Positions 55,079-63,382 of a stretch of DNA of 64,000 nt are shown one piece after another. Under the pieces are notes generated by a model that was not told the DNA's origin, made no database searches, and was given only the letters and a program-made list of their open reading frames with translations. A program made the translations under genes and the position numbers. Positions within the stretch are counted from its first letter, which is position 1; the number at the start of each line of letters is the position of its first letter. Source of the DNA: Achromobacter arsenitoxydans SY8 (lineage in GTDB: Bacteria > Pseudomonadota > Gammaproteobacteria > Burkholderiales > Burkholderiaceae_B); assembly GCF_000236785.1 (NCBI RefSeq), contig NZ_AGUF01000075.1, positions 62,001-126,000 on the forward strand. Direction: 5' to 3'.

Positions 55079-55863
55079 TGCTGGCTGCCGAGAATCTTGT
55101 CCTGACGCGCGGCGGCAACCGCATCCTGGATCAGGTGTCGCTGGCGGTGCGCCCCGGCGAAGTCGTGGGCCTCCTGGGCGCCAACGGCGCGGGCAAGTCG
55201 ACGCTGCTGGGCGCCATGTCCGCCGAGCTGGCGCCGGATTCGGGAACGCTGCGCCTGGGCGATGCCGACCTGCACGGGCTGGCGCATCGCCGCCAGGCGC
55301 GCCTGCGCGCCGTGCTGCCGCAAAAGCCCGGACTGAGCTTTGACCTGGATGTGCGCGAGGTGGTCGCCATGGGCGCCTATCCGTTTCCGGAGCTGTCCCC
55401 GGCGCAGGTGGCGGTGCTGGTGGATCAGGCGCTGGGCTGGGCGGACGTGACGCACCTGGGCGCGCGCCGCTATCCCGAACTTTCCGGCGGCGAACAGCAG
55501 CGCGTGCAGTTCGCCCGCGTGCTGGTGCAGTGCAAGGCGGCGCGCGCTGCCGGCGAACCGCGCTATCTGCTGCTGGACGAGCCCACCGCCAGCCTGGACC
55601 CCAAACACCAGGGCGACCTGCTGCGCGTCGCGGCCGACCTGGCGCACGCGGGCGATACAGGGGTACTGGTGATCCTGCACGACATGAATCTGGCGGCGCG
55701 CTGGTGCGACCGCCTGCTGCTGCTCTGCGGCGGCCGGGCCATCGCGTCCGGCACGCCGGCGCAGGTGCTGACGCCGGCGAACCTGTATCTGGCCTACGGC
55801 ATCGACGCGCACGTCATCCCGCATCCGCTGCAGCCGGAGCGCCTGCTGGTGGTGACGACATGA
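55075..55863 (+). CDS. bhuV: Haem ABC transporter ATPase
   Basis: A 262-residue ATPase of the FecE/HmuV family. It has Walker A GANGAGKST (35-43), signature LSGGEQQRVQFARVL, Walker B LLLDEPTASLDP and H-loop LHDMNLAARW. ATG at 55075 gives an ATGA overlap with bhuU; the next codon is also ATG (55078). It completes the importer and is the last gene of the locus. yajQ follows 77 bp later with its own likely promoter. Confidence 0.94.
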   Translation: MMLAAENLVLTRGGNRILDQVSLAVRPGEVVGLLGANGAGKSTLLGAMSAELAPDSGTLRLGDADLHGLAHRRQARLRAVLPQKPGLSFDLDVREVVAMGAYPFPELSPAQVAVLVDQALGWADVTHLGARRYPELSGGEQQRVQFARVLVQCKAARAAGEPRYLLLDEPTASLDPKHQGDLLRVAADLAHAGDTGVLVILHDMNLAARWCDRLLLLCGGRAIASGTPAQVLTPANLYLAYGIDAHVIPHPLQPERLLVVTT

Positions 55864-55940
55864 TGGCGTGACGCAGGGCGCCGGGCCGGTAAAATGGCGG
55901 GCAAAAGCTCCTCCATCACTTATCCACAGGACCCCGTGTC

Positions 55941-56423
55941 ATGCCTACTTTTGACGTCGTCTCCGAAGTCGACAAACACGAACTGACCAACGCCATCGAC
56001 CAGGCGAACCGCGAACTGGCCACGCGCTTCGACTTCAAGGGCACGGACGCCAAGTTCGAACTCGAAGGGTTTGTCGTCACCCAGATCGCTTCCAGCGCGT
56101 TCCAGCTCAAGCAGATGCTGGACATCCTGCGCGGCCGCCTGTCTGCCCGCGGCATCGACGTGCGCTGCCTGGACGTCGCCGATCCGCTCGAAAACCTGGG
56201 CGGCGCCCGCCAGAAGGTCACCATCAAGCAGGGCATCGAACAGCCCGTCGCCAAGAAGCTCATCGCCGCCATCAAGAACGCCAAGCTCAAGGTGGAATCC
56301 CAGATCAACGGCGACAAGCTGCGCATCTCGGGCAAGAAGCGCGACGACCTGCAGACGGCCATCGCGCTGCTGAAAAAGACGGACGTCGACCTGCCCTTGC
56401 AGTTCGAAAACTTCCGCGACTGA
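55941..56423 (+). CDS. yajQ: YajQ-family nucleotide-binding protein
   Basis: A 160-residue YajQ protein. MPTFDVVSEVDKHELTNAID at the start, FDFKG, EGFVVTQIASS and the C-terminal PLQFENFRD are near-invariant in the family. Two ferredoxin-like domains bind RNA or GTP. In some bacteria the protein binds cyclic-di-GMP and acts with a LysR regulator. Here a LysR gene follows at 18 bp, which is notable because in Xanthomonas the YajQ homologue partners a LysR factor. The pairing here could be chance. Confidence 0.95.
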   Translation: MPTFDVVSEVDKHELTNAIDQANRELATRFDFKGTDAKFELEGFVVTQIASSAFQLKQMLDILRGRLSARGIDVRCLDVADPLENLGGARQKVTIKQGIEQPVAKKLIAAIKNAKLKVESQINGDKLRISGKKRDDLQTAIALLKKTDVDLPLQFENFRD

Positions 56424-56441
56424 GCCGCCCCGCCCATACCG

Positions 56442-57347
56442 ATGGGACATTCCGGCGAGCTCCAGCTTGTCGTCGAACTTGCCCGCGCCGGCGGCATGTC
56501 GGCGGCCGCGCGTGAACTGGACGTCACGCCAGCCGCCGTCAGCAAGCGGCTGGCGCAGATCGAGGCGCGGCTTGGCGTGCGGCTGTTCAACCGCAGCACG
56601 CGCCGGCTCAGCCTGACTGCCGAGGGCGAGGTCTACCTGGAAAGCGCCCGCCGCATCCTGGGCGACATCGAAGACCTGGACGAACTGATCGCCAGCCGCC
56701 AGGCCAGTCCGCGCGGGCTGCTCAAGGTCAACGCGCCGCTGGGATTCGGCCGCAGCTATATCGCGCCCGCCATCGCGGAGTTCGCGCAGAAGTATCCCGA
56801 GGTCTCGCTGCAACTGCAGCTCACCGACAGCCCGGCCGACTTCGTGCGCGATGCGTTCGACGTCGCCGTGCGCTTCGGCGACCTTCCGGACACCAGCCTG
56901 ATCGCGCGCAAGATCGCGCCCAACCGCCGGCTGGTCTGCGCGTCTCCCGGCTATCTGAAAAAGCACGGCGTGCCGGCCACGCCGCACGATCTCGCGCGCC
57001 ATCAATGCATCGTGCTGCGCCAGAACGAGGCCGCCTACGGCCTGTGGCGCTTTGCCAAGGGGCGGCGCAGCGAGACCGTGAAGGTGCGCGGCAACCTCAG
57101 CAGCAACGACGGCGAAGTGACGCTGACCTGGGGACTGGCCGGCCTGGGCATCCTGCAGCGGGCCGAATGGGACCTGGCGCGCTATCTGCGCAGCGGCCGG
57201 CTGGTGCAGGTGCTGGAAGATTACGCGCTGCCGCAGGCGGACATCTACGCCGTCTTCCCCGAGCGGCATCACCTGTCCGCCAAGGTGCGGGCCTTTGTGG
57301 ATTTCCTGGTGGGCTACTTCCAGGAAGGTTCGGAAGGGCGCTGGTGA
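56442..57347 (+). CDS. LysR-family regulator, DmlR-like
   Basis: A 301-residue LysR regulator of the DmlR/TtdR-like branch. The HTH is at about 4-62 (GGMSAAARELDVTPAAVSKR) and the effector domain at about 90-295. It has no divergent partner. It lies 18 bp after yajQ on the same strand and 2.2 kb before a tartrate/D-malate dehydrogenase gene, the classic DmlR target, with two repair genes between. Control of either yajQ or the dehydrogenase is possible. Confidence 0.85.
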   Translation: MGHSGELQLVVELARAGGMSAAARELDVTPAAVSKRLAQIEARLGVRLFNRSTRRLSLTAEGEVYLESARRILGDIEDLDELIASRQASPRGLLKVNAPLGFGRSYIAPAIAEFAQKYPEVSLQLQLTDSPADFVRDAFDVAVRFGDLPDTSLIARKIAPNRRLVCASPGYLKKHGVPATPHDLARHQCIVLRQNEAAYGLWRFAKGRRSETVKVRGNLSSNDGEVTLTWGLAGLGILQRAEWDLARYLRSGRLVQVLEDYALPQADIYAVFPERHHLSAKVRAFVDFLVGYFQEGSEGRW

Positions 57348-57363
57348 CGCCGCGGCTCCGCCT

Positions 57364-58809
57364 TCAGGCGGACCACAAATGCTGCGCCGCATAGGCGCGC
57401 CAAGGCCGCCAGGACTCGGACCGGGCCAGCAGCTGCGCAGGCGTGTATTCGCGCGATTCCAGTCTTTCCAGGGCCCGTATCAGCCCGATATCCGCATGCG
57501 GAAACGCGTCCGGCTCGCGCAGCTGGCGCAGCGCGATGTACTGCGCCGTCCATTCCCCCACGCCGCGGATCGTGCGCAGGCGCCGCACGGCGTCTTCCAG
57601 CCCGCCGGCGGATTCGAACAGATGCCTGTCCGCCACGGCCGCCGCAGCCACTGCCGACAGTGTCGCGGCGCGGCTGCGCGGCATGCCCAGCGACGCCAGT
57701 TCGGCCGCGGCCACCGCCTCCGGCTGCGGAAATACGTGGGTCAGCGCGCCGTCGGGCTGCGCCAGCGGCTCGCCGTGCGCGGCCACCAGTTTGCCGGCCA
57801 GGCGGATGGCGGCGACGACCGTGATCTGCTGGCCCAGCACGGCGCGCATGGCCAGCTCAAAGCCGTCCCAGGCGCCCGGCACGCGCAGTCCGGGCCGCGC
57901 CTGCATCAGCGCCGTCATCACGGGATCGCTTGAGAACTGCGCTGCGATCGCCGCCGGGTCGCTGGCCAGGTCGAAGACGCGGCGCAGGCGCGCGATGATG
58001 GCCGGCAGCGCCTGCAGGCGGGGAAAACGCACCGTGGCCTGCAGCGCATCGCCTGCGGCGGGCCTGACCGTCACGGCGCCCTGGACGCCATCCAGGCAGA
58101 TGGTGCGCGCGTAGGTATCGCCGGTTACGTGTTCGATGCCGGGAATGGCGCGCAGCCGCAGGAAACCCAGCATGGCGTCCCAATCGTAGGGCGGGCGATA
58201 GCGCAGCAGCAGCTTGATCTCTCCGTCCTGTCCCGCGGGGACCTCGGGCTTGCCCGAGCGCCGCAGCGCGCCCGGCGCCCGCCCGAAGAGGTCGAGGAAG
58301 ATTTCGTTGAAGCGGCGGATGCTGCCGAAGCCGGCCGCGAAGGCGATCTCGGCCATGGGCAATTGCGTTTCATGGATAAGCTGCTTGGCCAGCAGTACGC
58401 GCCGCGTCTGGGCGACCGCCACGGGCGATGCGCCCAGATGCAGGCGGAACTGGCGCCGCAGCTGCCGTTCCCCCACGCCCAGGCGCTGCGCCAGCGCGTC
58501 CACGCCGTCCTCGTCCAGCGCGCCCAGCTCGATCAGCTGCAGCGCGCGCGCCACGCTGTCGGGCAGCTCATGTCCGGGCCCGAGTTCCGGCGCCGTTTCG
58601 GGGCGGCAGCGCAGGCAGGGGTGGTAGCCGGCCTCCTGCGCGGCGGCGGCGGTCGAATAGAACGTGACGTTCTTCGACAGGGGCGTGCGCGCCGGGCACA
58701 CCGGCCGGCAATAGATGCGCGTGGTCTTCACGGCCGTGAAGAAGCGCCCGTCGTAGCGGGCGTCGCGCACCTGGATGGCGCTGTAGCAGGCGTCGTGGTT
58801 CAGTGTCAT
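57364..58809 (-). CDS. Ada-AlkA fusion: adaptive-response regulator and 3-methyladenine glycosylase
   Basis: A 481-residue multi-domain repair protein. Residues 1-80 are the Ada zinc/methyl-phosphotriester domain with C34, C38, C65 and C68 (YCRPVCPAR, CLRCRPE), matching E. coli Ada Cys38, 42, 69 and 72; C34 would be the methyl acceptor. Residues about 85-185 are an AraC-type HTH. Residues about 195-310 are the AlkA N domain, and the rest an HhH-GPD glycosylase with IRGVGEWTAQY and catalytic D440 (HADIGL). It removes alkylated bases and senses alkylation. It lacks the C-terminal Ada methyltransferase domain, which is supplied by divergent ogt. Confidence 0.95.
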   Translation of the reverse strand: MTLNHDACYSAIQVRDARYDGRFFTAVKTTRIYCRPVCPARTPLSKNVTFYSTAAAAQEAGYHPCLRCRPETAPELGPGHELPDSVARALQLIELGALDEDGVDALAQRLGVGERQLRRQFRLHLGASPVAVAQTRRVLLAKQLIHETQLPMAEIAFAAGFGSIRRFNEIFLDLFGRAPGALRRSGKPEVPAGQDGEIKLLLRYRPPYDWDAMLGFLRLRAIPGIEHVTGDTYARTICLDGVQGAVTVRPAAGDALQATVRFPRLQALPAIIARLRRVFDLASDPAAIAAQFSSDPVMTALMQARPGLRVPGAWDGFELAMRAVLGQQITVVAAIRLAGKLVAAHGEPLAQPDGALTHVFPQPEAVAAAELASLGMPRSRAATLSAVAAAAVADRHLFESAGGLEDAVRRLRTIRGVGEWTAQYIALRQLREPDAFPHADIGLIRALERLESREYTPAQLLARSESWRPWRAYAAQHLWSA

Positions 58810-58845
58810 GGCTTGATGCTAACGCCGCCGGCCCGGCGCGATCTA

Positions 58846-58894
58846 GCGGTTTTCGGACAAGGTTGTGAATCTCATACTGCTGTCCGAAAACCGC
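58846..58894. promoter_or_regulatory. Long inverted repeat between ada-alkA and ogt
   Basis: A perfect 14-bp inverted repeat, GCGGTTTTCGGACA (58846-58859) and its complement (58881-58894), with a 21-bp spacer. The half-site centres are 35 bp apart. It starts 37 bp upstream of the ada-alkA start and ends 60 bp before ogt, so it can serve both divergent promoters. A binding site for the methylated Ada-like protein is the simplest reading; that is inference. Confidence 0.7.
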
Positions 58895-58954
58895 CAGCGC
58901 GCTGCCGCCGGGCGGGTCTATATTGGCCTCGTCCCCATCGCCAGGAGCGGCGCC

Positions 58955-59479
58955 ATGACCCCGCAGCCATTCGCGCTTGAACGCGTGCCCACCCCCATCG
59001 GCCGGATGCTCGTGCTGACCGACGCGCAGCAGCGCCTGCGCGCGGTGGACTGGGAAGACTACGAAGCCCGCATGCACACCCTGTTGCGCCGCCAGTACGG
59101 CAAGGACGCCGTCCAGTTGCAGGATGCCCGCCAGCCGTCCACGGCGCGCCGCCGGTTGGAGGACTACTTCGACGGCGACGTCGCGGCCATCGCCAGCCTG
59201 CCTGTCGCACTGGGCGGCACGGAATTCCAGCGCCTGGTCTGGCAGGCGCTGCGCGGCATCGAAAGCGGCACCACCCTCAGCTATGGCGTGCTGGCTGCGC
59301 GCCTGTTGCGGCCGGAGGCGGCGCGCGCGGTCGGGCTGGCCAACGGGGCCAATCCCGTGGGCATCGTCATCCCGTGCCACCGGGTGATCGGCGCGAACGC
59401 GTCGCTGACGGGCTACGGCGGCGGGCTGCACCGCAAGCGCTGGCTGCTGGACCACGAGGCCCGCTGGCGGCCGGCGTAG
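58955..59479 (+). CDS. ogt: O6-methylguanine-DNA methyltransferase
   Basis: A 174-residue suicide methyltransferase that moves methyl groups from O6-methylguanine or O4-methylthymine to its own Cys. The active motif is IPCHRVIG with C141. The Arg finger and HTH lie at FQRLVWQALRGIESGTTLSYG (in part), and the C-terminal GGGLHRKRWLLDHE is standard. The ATG at 58955 has AGGAGCGG 7 bp upstream. It is divergent from the Ada-AlkA gene, completing the functions of a split adaptive response. Confidence 0.95.
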   Translation: MTPQPFALERVPTPIGRMLVLTDAQQRLRAVDWEDYEARMHTLLRRQYGKDAVQLQDARQPSTARRRLEDYFDGDVAAIASLPVALGGTEFQRLVWQALRGIESGTTLSYGVLAARLLRPEAARAVGLANGANPVGIVIPCHRVIGANASLTGYGGGLHRKRWLLDHEARWRPA

Positions 59480-59592
59480 CGGGCGGACTTTCAACTCCAG
59501 GTTGAAAATGTTGTGAATTTCCGCGCGCGCGCCGCGCGGTCCGCTCGGTAAAGTGCCAGCAGACTCATAGCCGCAAGGAGCGCTGGCGCCCC

Positions 59593-60678
59593 ATGAAGAC
59601 TTACCGCATTGCAACCATCCCCGGCGACGGCATCGGCAAGGAAGTGATTCCGGCCGGCCAGCGCATCATGCAGGAACTGGCCGCCCAGGGCGGTCCGCGC
59701 TTCGAATTCCAGGACTTCGACTGGGGTGGCGACTACTACCGCAAGCACGGCGTCATGATGCCGGCCGACGGCCTGGACGCACTGCGCGACAAGGACGCCA
59801 TCTTGTTCGGATCGGCGGGCGATCCCGACATTCCCGACCACATCACGCTGTGGGGCCTGCGCCTGAAGATCTGCCAGGGCTTCGACCAATACGCCAATGT
59901 GCGTCCCACCCGCATCCTGCCGGGCATCGACGCGCCGCTCAAGCGCTGCACGCCCGAACAGCTCAACTGGGTCATCGTGCGCGAGAACTCCGAGGGCGAG
60001 TATTCGGGCGTGGGCGGCCGCGTGCACCAGGGCCATCCCATCGAGGCCGCCACCGACGTGTCCATCATGACGCGCGCCGGCGTCGAACGCATCCTGCGCT
60101 TCGCCTTCAAGCTTGCGCAGTCCCGGCCGCGCAAGCTGCTGACCGTGGTCACCAAGTCCAACGCGCAGCGCCACGCCATGGTGATGTGGGACGAGATCGC
60201 GGTGCAGGTGAGCCGCGAGTTCCCGGATGTGACCTGGGACAAGGAACTGGTCGACGCGGCCACCGCGCGCATGGTCAACCGGCCGGCGACGCTGGACACC
60301 ATCGTGGCCACCAACCTGCACGCCGACATCCTGAGCGACCTGGCCGCGGCGCTGGCCGGCAGCCTGGGCATCGCGCCCACCGGCAATATTGATCCGGAGC
60401 GCCGCTATCCCTCGATGTTCGAACCGATCCACGGGTCGGCCTTCGACATCATGGGCAAGGGCCTGGCCAATCCGGTGGGCACGTTCTGGTCGGTCGTCAT
60501 GCTGCTTGAGCATCTGGGCGAAACGCAGGCGGCGGCCCGGCTGATGCAGGCCATCGAAAGCGTGACCGCCGATCCGTCGCTGCATACCGGCGACCTGGGC
60601 GGACGCGCAACGACCGAACAGGTCACGGCGGCCGTCTGCGCGAAGCTTGCGGCATCGGCGCCGGCCAAGGCGGCCTGA
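59593..60678 (+). CDS. Tartrate/D-malate dehydrogenase (decarboxylating)
   Basis: A 361-residue enzyme of the isopropylmalate/isocitrate dehydrogenase family. It begins MKTYRIATIPGDGIGKEVIP. The substrate loop is WGLRLKICQGFDQYANVRP. The NSEGEYSG block, TKSNAQ and the metal-binding DILSDLAAALAGSLG are all present. It uses NAD+ to oxidise and decarboxylate D-malate or tartrate. The best symbols are dmlA or ttuC, and the sequence does not separate them. The Bug-type gene 129 bp downstream supports uptake of a C4 dicarboxylate. Confidence 0.92.
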   Translation: MKTYRIATIPGDGIGKEVIPAGQRIMQELAAQGGPRFEFQDFDWGGDYYRKHGVMMPADGLDALRDKDAILFGSAGDPDIPDHITLWGLRLKICQGFDQYANVRPTRILPGIDAPLKRCTPEQLNWVIVRENSEGEYSGVGGRVHQGHPIEAATDVSIMTRAGVERILRFAFKLAQSRPRKLLTVVTKSNAQRHAMVMWDEIAVQVSREFPDVTWDKELVDAATARMVNRPATLDTIVATNLHADILSDLAAALAGSLGIAPTGNIDPERRYPSMFEPIHGSAFDIMGKGLANPVGTFWSVVMLLEHLGETQAAARLMQAIESVTADPSLHTGDLGGRATTEQVTAAVCAKLAASAPAKAA

Positions 60679-60806
60679 ACGCAGCGCACCAAGCGCCGGA
60701 TGCCCCGGGCGTCCGGCGCCCAAGAGAGCCGGGGCGCGCAGCACCCGGCCGGAGAGACCTGGCAGCACATAAAAAGCGAAGTCCATTCGTATCCAGGAGA
60801 CAAACC

Positions 60807-61787
60807 ATGCATAAGAAACCGATCTCGGCGCGCGCCCTGGCGTTCGCCTGCCTGCTGGGGCTGCCCTTCGCGGGCGGCGCGCAGGCGCAGTCCTATCCCG
60901 CGCGGCCCGTGAATCTGATCGTGCCGTTTCCGGCCGGCGGCACCACGGACGTGCTGGCGCGCGCGCTGGGCCAGGAACTGGCCAAGAGCCTGGGCCAGCC
61001 GGTGGTAGTGGAGAACAAGCCGGGCGCGGGATCCACGCTGGGCGCGGACTACGTGGCCAAGGCGGCGCCGGACGGCTACACGCTGCTGATGGGCGCGGTG
61101 CATCACACCATCGCCACCAGCGTCTACAAGAGCCTGCACTACGACTTCCAGAAGGACTTCGCGCCCGTGACCACGGTGGCGCTCGTGCCCAATGTGCTGG
61201 TGGTCAATCCGAAGCTGGACGCCAAGGACGTGGCGGGGCTGCTGAAACTGGCGCAGGCCGCGCCCGGCAAGCTGACCTACGGCTCCAACGGCATGGGCAC
61301 CGGCCAGCACCTGATCGGCGCGCAGTTTGAGCGCGCGGGCCACGTGCAGCTGCTGCACGTGCCCTACAAGGGCAGCGGTCCGCTGACGACGGACCTGCTG
61401 GGCGGCCAGATCGACATGTCGTTCGACACCATCACCCCGGTGCTTGCGCACATCCAGAGCGGCAAGCTGCGGGCGCTGGCCGTCACCACCAATCAGCGCT
61501 CGGCCGCGCTGCCGGACGTGCCGACGATGGAGGAGGCCGGCCTGAAGCCTTTCAACATGGGGACGTGGTTCGGCGTGCTGGCGCCGGCCGCCGCGCCCAA
61601 GGAAGTGGTGGACCGCCTGAACGCGGAGATGGTGAAGATCATCCGTTCGCCAGACTTCACCCGGCGGATGGCGGAGATCGGGGCGGTGCCGATCGGCGAT
61701 ACGCCGGCGCAGATGAAGGCGCGCATCGGCGCCGATACCGAGAACTACGCCAAGCTGGTCAAGGAAGCCAAGGTCGCGATCAACTGA
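60807..61787 (+). CDS. Bug-family periplasmic solute-binding protein (TTT type)
   Basis: A 326-residue tripartite tricarboxylate transporter-type binding protein (TctC/Bug). The signal peptide (RALAFACLLGLPFAGGAQA) is followed by SYPARPVNLIVPFPAGGTTD, the universal Bug start. KPGAGSTLGADYVAKAAPDGYTLL and YKGSGPLTTDLLGGQI bind the carboxylate. No tctA or tctB membrane genes follow, so it is an orphan receptor. It probably binds a dicarboxylate such as tartrate or malate processed by the dehydrogenase before it. GGAGA precedes the ATG. Confidence 0.93.
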   Translation: MHKKPISARALAFACLLGLPFAGGAQAQSYPARPVNLIVPFPAGGTTDVLARALGQELAKSLGQPVVVENKPGAGSTLGADYVAKAAPDGYTLLMGAVHHTIATSVYKSLHYDFQKDFAPVTTVALVPNVLVVNPKLDAKDVAGLLKLAQAAPGKLTYGSNGMGTGQHLIGAQFERAGHVQLLHVPYKGSGPLTTDLLGGQIDMSFDTITPVLAHIQSGKLRALAVTTNQRSAALPDVPTMEEAGLKPFNMGTWFGVLAPAAAPKEVVDRLNAEMVKIIRSPDFTRRMAEIGAVPIGDTPAQMKARIGADTENYAKLVKEAKVAIN

Positions 61788-61812
61788 TTGCGTCCAGCGC
61801 GGCGCGCTGCGG

Positions 61813-62418
61813 TCACGCGCGGATCCAGCCGCGCGCGATCGGCAGGGCCAGCATTTTGCGGTACAGGCCCTGAGCCGCCGCCGTCAGCGGGCCCCCCGCG
61901 CGCCGCCATGCCGGCGCGGTCAGCGCGGCGGCCACGGGCGCCAGCGCCAGCCCGCCCGCGATGTCCAGCGGAAAATGCACGCCCAGGTAGACGCGCGACG
62001 TCCCCACTACAACCGCGCCGGCCAGCGCCAGCCAGCCCCAGGCGGCCCGGCGCCGGTCCAGGATCAGCGCGAACGCGAACGTGGCGATGATGATCGTGTG
62101 GTTGCTGGGAAACGAGGACGTGGGCTTGTGCGCGAAAAACGCGTGTCCCAGGCCGATGACGAACGGCCGCGGATGCGGCCACAGCAAGCCGCACAGGTAG
62201 CTGGCGAACAGCGCCACGGCAATGCTGGCCAGCGCTTTGAGCATGAGGCTGCGCTGTTGTTCGCCGCCCCACAGCCAGGCGGCGGCCATGATGCCGGGCA
62301 CCAGCAGGATGAGCCTGTTGGCGGCCAGCATGGCGGCTTGGATCCGCCACGCCGGCGTGGCGGGGTCGGCGTTGATCAGAAGAAACAGGGACTGGTTGAA
62401 GCTTTCCAGGAAATCCAT
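61813..62418 (-). CDS. PAP2-family phosphatase (undecaprenyl-diphosphatase-like)
   Basis: A 201-residue, about five-TM phosphatase. The three PAP2 signature motifs are visible: WPHPRP (variant of K-x6-R-P), PSNH (about 104-107) and SRVYLGVHFPLD (with catalytic His). It resembles BcrC/YbjG-type undecaprenyl-pyrophosphate phosphatases that recycle the lipid carrier of cell-wall synthesis. Lipid A or phosphatidylglycerol phosphatases are alternatives. It is convergent to the Bug gene with a 25-bp gap. Confidence 0.9.
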   Translation of the reverse strand: MDFLESFNQSLFLLINADPATPAWRIQAAMLAANRLILLVPGIMAAAWLWGGEQQRSLMLKALASIAVALFASYLCGLLWPHPRPFVIGLGHAFFAHKPTSSFPSNHTIIIATFAFALILDRRRAAWGWLALAGAVVVGTSRVYLGVHFPLDIAGGLALAPVAAALTAPAWRRAGGPLTAAAQGLYRKMLALPIARGWIRA

Positions 62419-62581
62419 GACACGTCATCGCGGCGTAATAATTCGGTTGCGGCGATGGTAGATGGAGTTCCCGTCAGTTTCCTTACAAGGGGGGAGAAAA
62501 CTGTATCTGGATCTGATTGGCTCCAGTTCGGTTCTTCCTGGTTGCTGAGATCAAGTACCGCCGTTCCCATCAGGATGATCA

Positions 62582-63382
62582 TCACGGCGCAGTCCGAGAC
62601 TCACGATCCATGTCGGCCGGCCATTGAACCTTGGGCGCTAGACGCAGCGCCAAGTGGTATGGGGGCACGTCGTTGTTCCAGTCGCGCGGCGGACGCGGAT
62701 ACTTCGGCAAGGCTTCCGGCCCCTGGTTCATGAAGGCGCGCGCCATGGCCCACATGTGTTCGCCGTTGGCGTTGCTGCCGGCCAGTTGGAAGCGGTCGAT
62801 GACGTGATTGGTGCCGGGTTCGACTACCGCGATATCCACGCCCCAGGCAAAGATCGGTGCACTGGTTGTTGCCGCCATGCGGCTCCAGGCTTCGGCGCGA
62901 AGGTCGGCCCAGTTGAATACAACCGGGACTACGCCCCAGCCCTTGCGGCTTAATGGTCCGCCGCTGTGGAAGCGGTAGACGTAGACTTTGCCGCGCTTGC
63001 GGTTGAAGCGGATTGGTTCGTCGCGAGGGGGCGCAATGGCTGACCTTAACATTGCAAAACCTGCTATTCCGCCGACGAGAAAGGCAAAAAACATTACGAA
63101 GATTGGAACCGGTGTTCTTGCAAAGTCACTAATTCTTAGTTCTAAGAACAGGGGTTCATAAACCAGACTGGCTGCCCAAAACATGCCTGCAGCGCAGGCA
63201 ACTATGCCCGTCCTATTCAACAGCCTGGAAGTATGTAGTTCAAGACAAATATCGTCCGCAAAATTCGGCGGCAGACCGATGTTCAGCAACGGCTCATGGG
63301 GCGGGATTTGAGGAAGGGGGAGGTCAGCCTTCCAGCCCTTTGTTGGCTTGTCTAAAAGCTGTTTTCTCTTTTTTTCAGTCAT
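62582..63382 (-). CDS. DUF6708-like membrane-anchored protein
   Basis: A 266-residue protein with a cytoplasmic N-terminus, two close TM helices (about 57-75 and 88-110) and a C-terminal soluble domain. The core RFNRKRGKVYVYRFHSGG and the WADLRAE block resemble DUF6708, a family often found next to type VI secretion genes in beta- and gammaproteobacteria. Its base composition is visibly AT-richer than neighbours, which suggests transfer. The ATG overlaps the upstream gene stop by 4 bp, so the two are one unit. It could be an adaptor, immunity protein or effector. Confidence 0.6.
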   Translation of the reverse strand: MTEKKRKQLLDKPTKGWKADLPLPQIPPHEPLLNIGLPPNFADDICLELHTSRLLNRTGIVACAAGMFWAASLVYEPLFLELRISDFARTPVPIFVMFFAFLVGGIAGFAMLRSAIAPPRDEPIRFNRKRGKVYVYRFHSGGPLSRKGWGVVPVVFNWADLRAEAWSRMAATTSAPIFAWGVDIAVVEPGTNHVIDRFQLAGSNANGEHMWAMARAFMNQGPEALPKYPRPPRDWNNDVPPYHLALRLAPKVQWPADMDRESRTAP

